This document shows, piece after piece, positions 59,807 through 64,000 of a DNA stretch of 64,000 bases. The number at the start of each line of letters is the position of its first letter. Position 1 is the first letter of the stretch. The DNA comes from an uncultured Lachnospiraceae bacterium. GTDB taxonomy: Bacteria > Bacillota > Clostridia > Lachnospirales > Lachnospiraceae. Where the stretch lies: the NCBI GenBank assembly GCA_947305245.1, contig CAMZDG010000016.1:1-64000 (forward strand), written 5' to 3'. A model generated the notes under the pieces. That model was not told the origin of the DNA and made no database searches. It worked only from the letters and a program-made list of their open reading frames with translations. The position numbers were made by a program, and so were the translations under genes.

Positions 59807-60727
59807 TTACCTGCGCATGGCTGCCTTCTGCTGCTCCGCAAGGTACTGCAGCGTCCCGACAATGTGCCTGCGTACGAAATCCCTCTCCTCATCCTTCACC
59901 AGGAAATACAGATAGGAATCCAGAACGAACTGCTGCGGCAGACCCCGTCCCACGATCTTAAAGTTCCGATAGCCCCGCTCGATATAGCGGTCCACTTCCT
60001 CCGTGGACATGAACGCGGGCCTCTTCATGCACTCCTCAAAGGTACGCCGATCCTGCGAATGATTCGGGCAGTGGAAATCCGTCCGATTGTCGAACTCCAG
60101 CTGAGAGCGCGACTCCTCGCGATAATGCTGCGCCCGCATGGGACAACCCGGATAACAGATCTCGTTCACAAGGATCTCAATCTTGTCCGCCACGGGTTCC
60201 AGAAGCTTAATTACGTCTTCATTGCGGTTTAAGTCATAATCCAGCACCACCAGGAAATAATCCTTCTCCACCTCTTTTTTCAGCGTCTCTATGTCGAGCA
60301 TGCGCTTCGTCGTAGAAGAGATCAGCTTATAACTGGGATATTCCCTGCGAATATACTCCTCCAGCACGGGCTGATTGACAATGGCCTGATTGAGCCCGTT
60401 GTCCGCGATCTTCATGATCATGTTGCAATACGTGTCATACACGTGCTTCTCTTCCAGAAGGGAATTCGACCAGGTAAAACGCGCGGGTATACCATACTGA
60501 TTATAAGTCGCAATGACGCGCTCGATCTCAGCCTTGTTGCTGATGCCAAAGACTGCCCTTCCGCCGTTCCAGATGGCCCCCGGGATCGTCCCATACACTG
60601 AACCGATCTTATAACCATCCCGGAATTTGTCCGGATAATCCTTCATGGTATTGATCAAAATCTGATTGAGTAACCGAAAATAACACAGTCCCGGCAGATG
60701 CCAGTATACCTCTCTCGTTTCCGCCAT
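59807..60727 (-). CDS. U32-peptidase-like TIM-barrel protein (UbiV-like Cys pattern)
   Basis: A 306-residue soluble protein. By eye it is an alpha/beta barrel with VYGTIPGAIWNGGRAVFG near the start and DIETLKKEVEKDYFLVVLDYDLN in the middle. EICYPGCPMRAQHYREES at about 190-205, with a later FHCPNHS, resembles the Cys clusters of U32/UbiV proteins, which carry a 4Fe-4S centre in anaerobic hydroxylation or RNA modification. No peptidase residues are identifiable. RBS AAAGGAGAGGGAGC. A promoter candidate is at 60803-60831. The partner and substrate are unknown. Confidence 0.6.
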   Translation of the reverse strand: MAETREVYWHLPGLCYFRLLNQILINTMKDYPDKFRDGYKIGSVYGTIPGAIWNGGRAVFGISNKAEIERVIATYNQYGIPARFTWSNSLLEEKHVYDTYCNMIMKIADNGLNQAIVNQPVLEEYIRREYPSYKLISSTTKRMLDIETLKKEVEKDYFLVVLDYDLNRNEDVIKLLEPVADKIEILVNEICYPGCPMRAQHYREESRSQLEFDNRTDFHCPNHSQDRRTFEECMKRPAFMSTEEVDRYIERGYRNFKIVGRGLPQQFVLDSYLYFLVKDEERDFVRRHIVGTLQYLAEQQKAAMRR

Positions 60728-60802
60728 GCTCCCTCTCCTTTATCTTCCATGCAAAAACGCCATATATGCGCAAGCATTCCAAAGTTGCATAAAACCCTAT
60801 TT

Positions 60803-60831
60803 ATTTTAGCGCAAATTCATCCGTTTCGCAA
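60803..60831 (-). promoter_or_regulatory. Possible promoter of the U32-like gene
   Basis: On the minus strand TTGCGA (60831-60826), a 17-base spacer and TAAAAT (60808-60803). Confidence 0.45.
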
Positions 60832-60880
60832 GCCCGTCAGCTTTGCTTCCATAGACTCTCATCCAACCTTCCGCTCCGCC

Positions 60881-60951
60881 TCAGTCCTGCCCGGCTTTTT
60901 TGCATCTGCGCCTCAGTCCTGCCCGGCCTTCCACGCCCTTGCTTCTGCGAT
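60881..60951 (-). repeat. Two ghost copies of the rarA 3' end
   Basis: Beyond the rarA stop are two further copies of its last codons: stop codons at 60913-60915 (39 bases away) and 60881-60883 (32 further). The nearer copy reads A-W-K-A-G-Q-D-stop and the farther K-K-A-G-Q-D-stop, like rarA. Both use GGG and CAG where rarA has GGC and CAA, which are synonymous. Confidence 0.8.
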
Positions 60952-62337
60952 TCAGTCTTGGCCGGCCTTCCACGCCTTGATCTCATCGAGGCGCTTCTTC
61001 GCGGCGGCCTCCGCCCCCTGCGTCGTCGGGCGATAGTACTCCCGATCCTGCAGGCTCTCCGGCAGACACTTCATGCGCGTGAGCTTCTCCTCGGTATTGT
61101 GCGCATATTCATAGCCCTTGCCATACTCGAGCTCCTTCATCAGCCCCGTCACCGCATTGCGGATCTGCAACGGCACGGGCTCCGCCGGCCGCTCCTTGAT
61201 ATCGCGCTTCGCCTCCTCGCACGCCGCATAGCAGGCGTTCGATTTCGGTGCCAGCGACAGATAAGTCACAAGATGCGTCAGGTGCACGTCGCACTCCGGC
61301 ATGCCAAGGAAATGACAGGCCTGATAGACCGCCACGGCAAGCTTCAGCGCCTCCGGATCCGCCATGCCCACGTCCTCACTGGCGAATCGGATCAGGCGTC
61401 TTGCAATATACAGGGGATTCTCTCCCCCCTCCAGCATTCGCATCGTCCAATAGATGGCCGCGTCAGGATCCGAATTCCGCATGGACTTGTGAATGGCGGA
61501 AATGATATTATAATGCTCCTCGCCCGATTTATCATATAACAGGGACTTGCGGCTCACGCACTGCTCGAGCCCCTCGTCCGTCACGATCATGCTCCCGTCC
61601 GGCTGGATCTGACTGTTGAGTACTGCCATCTCCAGCGTGTTCAGCGCTGTTCTTGCATCGCCGTTGGCGAACGCCGCGATCGCCTGGATCTGCCTTTTCG
61701 TCATGGACACCTGCTGCCGTCCAAAGCCCTCCGGCGCACTCAGCGCGCGCTTTAAGAGCTGCGCGAGATTCTCCTCCGTCAGCTCCTTTAACACAAAGAC
61801 CTTACATCTCGAGAGAAGTGCCCCGTTGACCTCGAAGGAGGGATTCTCCGTCGTCGCGCCGATCAGAATGATGCTGCCACGCTCCACGTAAGGCAGGAAC
61901 GCGTCCTGCTGCGCACGGTTAAAGCGATGGATCTCGTCCACAAAGAGCACGGTCCGTCTGCCGCCCCGCCTGTCGTTTTCCGCCTGCTGCATGACCTCCT
62001 TGATCTCCTTGATCCCGCTGGTCACCGCGCTGAAATTGATAAAAGCGGATCTTGTCTGACCCGCTATAATGCTGGCAAGCGTCGTCTTTCCAACGCCGGG
62101 CGGCCCCCAAAAGATCATGGAGGAAATCTGGTCGCGCTCAATGAGCTGACGCAGCATTTTTCCCTGCCCCAAAAGATGCTCTTGCCCTACAAATTCTTCC
62201 AAAGACTTTGGCCGCAGACGATTCGCAAGAGGCATCGTGAAATCCACGACCTGCTCCCCGCCTGCCGCGCCCATGCCGATCTCCTGACCAGTGCCAGAAA
62301 ACCCGTCCATATGATCAAACAAGGACAACTGTTCCAT
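60952..62337 (-). CDS. rarA: Replication-associated recombination protein RarA (MgsA-type AAA+ ATPase)
   Basis: A 461-residue clamp-loader-like AAA+ protein acting at stalled replication forks. Motifs are PKSLEEFVGQEHLLGQ, Walker A GPPGVGKTT, Walker B VLFVDEIHRFN, sensor 1 IGATTENPSFEVN, and the C-terminal tetramerisation part with ASEDVGMADPEALKLAVA and HIGMPE-like FLGMPECDVHLT. ATG 62337 with GGGAGGGCACG is used because the longer frame to 62457 has no site. It lies 74 bases after ispF. Two short copies of its 3' end follow the stop. Confidence 0.95.
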   Translation of the reverse strand: MEQLSLFDHMDGFSGTGQEIGMGAAGGEQVVDFTMPLANRLRPKSLEEFVGQEHLLGQGKMLRQLIERDQISSMIFWGPPGVGKTTLASIIAGQTRSAFINFSAVTSGIKEIKEVMQQAENDRRGGRRTVLFVDEIHRFNRAQQDAFLPYVERGSIILIGATTENPSFEVNGALLSRCKVFVLKELTEENLAQLLKRALSAPEGFGRQQVSMTKRQIQAIAAFANGDARTALNTLEMAVLNSQIQPDGSMIVTDEGLEQCVSRKSLLYDKSGEEHYNIISAIHKSMRNSDPDAAIYWTMRMLEGGENPLYIARRLIRFASEDVGMADPEALKLAVAVYQACHFLGMPECDVHLTHLVTYLSLAPKSNACYAACEEAKRDIKERPAEPVPLQIRNAVTGLMKELEYGKGYEYAHNTEEKLTRMKCLPESLQDREYYRPTTQGAEAAAKKRLDEIKAWKAGQD

Positions 62338-62411
62338 CCGCGTGCCCTCCCGACTCCCGCCATACTCGCACGTCCGATCAACATTTCCAGCTAGCAGCGA
62401 AAGCTTTTCGT

Positions 62412-62960
62412 TTAGAGCTTCTGTCCGCCGCCCGCACAGCCGCTGCAGCCTGCGCATCCCATCGGCACCGGCGCTGCCGCAAGATCAAAGGGACTGGTCA
62501 AAAGGCACACCGCCTGCGAAGAGATCCCCTCTCCCGTTCCCGTAAAGCCGAGGCCCTCCTCCGTCGTCGCCTTCACGTTCACCTGCGACACTTCGATCTT
62601 CAGCGCCTTCGCGATATTCTCCCGCATGGTATCGATATAGGGACGCATCTTCGGCGCCTGCGCGATGATCGTCGCGTCAATGTTTTCAATGAGAAAGCTC
62701 TTCTCCGCGATCAGATCCCCCACCTTCTCTAACAGGATCATCGAAGAGATCCCTTTATATGCGGGATCCGTATCCGGGAAATGCTTCCCGATGTCTCCGA
62801 GCGCCGCCGCGCCAAGAAGCGCATCCGAGATGGCATGGAGCAACACGTCCGCGTCCGAATGACCAAGGAGCCCTTTTTCATACGGGATCTTCACCCCACC
62901 GATAATGAGGTCCCTGCCCTCCGTCAGCCTGTGTACGTCATATCCCATTCCCACTCTCAT
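62412..62960 (-). CDS. ispF: 2-C-methyl-D-erythritol 2,4-cyclodiphosphate synthase
   Basis: A 182-residue MEP-pathway enzyme that makes the cyclic diphosphate from CDP-ME-2P. Metal and substrate residues are in [37 protein letters not shown] and [13 protein letters not shown]. Normal IspF ends near [11 protein letters not shown] (about 157); this one runs on for about 25 residues into a small Cys/Gly tail ([12 protein letters not shown]). ATG 62960 with TTTGGAGGAAGAGC is chosen. rarA is downstream. dxr, the second step of the same pathway, is at 14399. Confidence 0.96.
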   Translation of the reverse strand: MRVGMGYDVHRLTEGRDLIIGGVKIPYEKGLLGHSDADVLLHAISDALLGAAALGDIGKHFPDTDPAYKGISSMILLEKVGDLIAEKSFLIENIDATIIAQAPKMRPYIDTMRENIAKALKIEVSQVNVKATTEEGLGFTGTGEGISSQAVCLLTSPFDLAAAPVPMGCAGCSGCAGGGQKL

Positions 62961-63048
62961 CCGCTCTTCCTCCAAATATCAAGTCTATTTTTCTTTTTAA
63001 GATCCTTATTCCCAGACGATTTCTCTATTCATCCGCCGCCTATAAAGT

Positions 63049-64000
63049 CTATTTCTTAATCCTCTTTGGCCTTCCGAAGTTATCTACGTCAAGGACCTTG
63101 CGGGCATCCAGCTTCGATGACTTACTTTCTTTCGAAGCCTTGCCGCTCTTCGAAGACTTTCCGGCCTTATCTCCCTTGGAAGACTTGCCTTCCTTGGAAG
63201 ACTTGCCGTTTCCGGAAGCCTGCTTAAACATGGCAAAGGGATCCTCCTTCGCCCCGGCACCGGTCTTACGCTCCTTCTTTGCCAAGTGCTTTTCCAGTGC
63301 ATCCGGGATCTCTACGAACTCGGGCTTCTCCATCTCCCAGAACTTTGCGCCTTCCTTCTTCCCGAAAATCTTCTCGCTAAAGCTCTCGTCCTTCCTGCGT
63401 CCGCGCCCTCTTTCCTCGCGACCTTCATCGCCACGGCCAAAGCCTCTGTCCTTGAAATCTCTGTCTCTAAAGCCTCTGCCCTCACGGCCTTCTTCGCCGC
63501 GGCCAAAGCCTCTGTCCTTGAAATCTCTGTCTCTAAAGCCCCTGCCTTCTCTGCCGTCTTCTCCGTCCCTGCGGCCAAAGCCTCTGTCCTTAAAGCCTCT
63601 GCCCTCACGGCCTTCCTCGTCATCCCTGCGGCCGAAGCCCCTGTCTCTGAAGCCTCTGCCCTCGCGGCCTTCTCCGTCACGGCCAAAGCCTCTGTCTCCA
63701 AAACCTCTGCCACCGCGCTCGCGGCCACTGCGAGGTCCTTTCTGCCTGGGCATGGGCTTATCCTCAGGGATCTCCTCGCCCTTCTCGCCGATCTGCTGTT
63801 TCAGCATGCACGCTGCCAACTCCATCAGATCGCACTCATCCTTATCGATCTTCCTCTGAAGGTACACCTTCATAAGCTCAATGTCTTCATTCTCACGCAG
63901 CTCCCACGCGCCGTTTAGCACCTTGCGCGCCTTAGATTTCAGCACCTTCGAAGCATCGGGAAGCTTTCTCTCCTCGATGGTCGTCTTGCAGAAATGCTCG
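63049..64000 (-). CDS. DEAD-box RNA helicase, C-terminal part with RG-rich tail (runs off window)
   Basis: The gene is open to the right edge, so only about the last 316 residues are seen; a GTG at 63945 is not a real start because the frame continues. The first part (EERKLPDASKVLKSKARK) matches the linker just after the helicase core of CshA/DeaD-type proteins. A helical segment follows, then about 120 residues of repeated GREGRGF, DRGFGR and FRDRDFKDRG units. A more ordered middle (KFWEMEKPEFVEIPDALEKHLAKK) and a Ser/Lys tail end in RPKRIKK. The RG-rich tail would bind RNA or promote condensation. The helicase assignment is inferred from this C-terminal context. Confidence 0.7.
   Translation of the reverse strand, partial: EHFCKTTIEERKLPDASKVLKSKARKVLNGAWELRENEDIELMKVYLQRKIDKDECDLMELAACMLKQQIGEKGEEIPEDKPMPRQKGPRSGRERGGRGFGDRGFGRDGEGREGRGFRDRGFGRRDDEEGREGRGFKDRGFGRRDGEDGREGRGFRDRDFKDRGFGRGEEGREGRGFRDRDFKDRGFGRGDEGREERGRGRRKDESFSEKIFGKKEGAKFWEMEKPEFVEIPDALEKHLAKKERKTGAGAKEDPFAMFKQASGNGKSSKEGKSSKGDKAGKSSKSGKASKESKSSKLDARKVLDVDNFGRPKRIKK
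63416..63720 (-). repeat. Tandem repeats encoding the RG-rich tail
   Basis: Imperfect DNA repeats, including two near-identical units of about 66 bases, encode five GREGRGF-like units. Expansion and contraction by slippage is likely. Confidence 0.75.

Noticed and set aside
62981..63054. Possible ghost of the helicase 3' end (repeat of AAGTCTATTT)
   Set aside because: Only a 10-base exact match; the codons do not align into a related C-terminus.

Overview
The window looks like the chromosome of a spore-forming, low-to-mid GC member of the Firmicutes, most likely a Lachnospiraceae-type Clostridia. The signs are an alpha/beta-type small acid-soluble spore protein, sigH in the rlmB/mrnC/cysS neighbourhood, a Cys-specific T-box, a CIRCE-controlled groESL operon, an archaeal-type AspRS (aspS2), TTGACA/TATAAT-type promoters with 17-base spacers, and AAAGGAGG-type ribosome binding sites. 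No rRNA, CRISPR array, complete phage or complete insertion sequence is visible. Nearly every gene is on the minus strand; the plus-strand exceptions are the spore protein, a class A PBP, a small unknown ORF and tRNA-Thr.

Layout. 1-6053: an AT-richer accessory block (TfoX-N protein, GNAT, NifX-like protein, unknown, serine hydrolase, orphan Imm1-type immunity protein, alpha/beta hydrolase plus XRE-membrane regulator). It ends at the 3' end of tRNA-Pro, which fits tRNA-associated integration. 6327-13244: pepD, an ABC permease-ATPase fusion with its binding lipoprotein, the spore protein, fructose-6-phosphate aldolase and an LRR lipoprotein. 13329-18537: the conserved pyrH-frr-uppS-cdsA-dxr-rseP cluster (pyrimidines, ribosome recycling, isoprenoid and phospholipid precursors, intramembrane proteolysis), preceded by a bactofilin and a KTSC-like protein. 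20015-22147: groES-groEL. 22281-27971: an MBOAT plus SGNH-like polysaccharide O-acetylation pair, a C39-like protein, an AraC regulator, and mgtE behind a long structured leader. 28013-34452: a translationally coupled set (MBL hydrolase, GAF/HD-GYP, FecR-like lipoprotein with Cys repeats, NHL protein) and a YigZ protein. 34672-38300: PBP1 and two small unknown genes. 38364-47760: an oligopeptide ABC operon oppABCDF whose A, B, D and F subunits are all enlarged, ending in a degenerate ApbE-like gene. 47869-57236: trmO, tRNA-Thr, a giant RND pump, sigH, rlmB, mrnC, cysS and cysE under a T-box. 57612-64000: aspS2, lgt, a U32-like protein, rarA, ispF and a truncated DEAD-box helicase with an RG-rich tail.

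The most unusual observations are these. (1) Several genes have short ghost copies of their own end just outside the gene: the 3' ends of rseP and rarA, and the 5' end of mrnC, with a weaker case at the ApbE-like gene. The copies differ from the gene mostly at synonymous positions, as expected for scars left when a divergent allele replaced the native one. (2) The Opp transporter has a roughly 240-residue helical insertion inside OppD, two C-terminal membrane segments on OppF, a large extracytoplasmic domain in OppB, and an ApbE-like partner. (3) The mgtE leader has mutually exclusive stems, one of which would hide the Shine-Dalgarno sequence. All functional calls come from reading the sequence; no database search was run.
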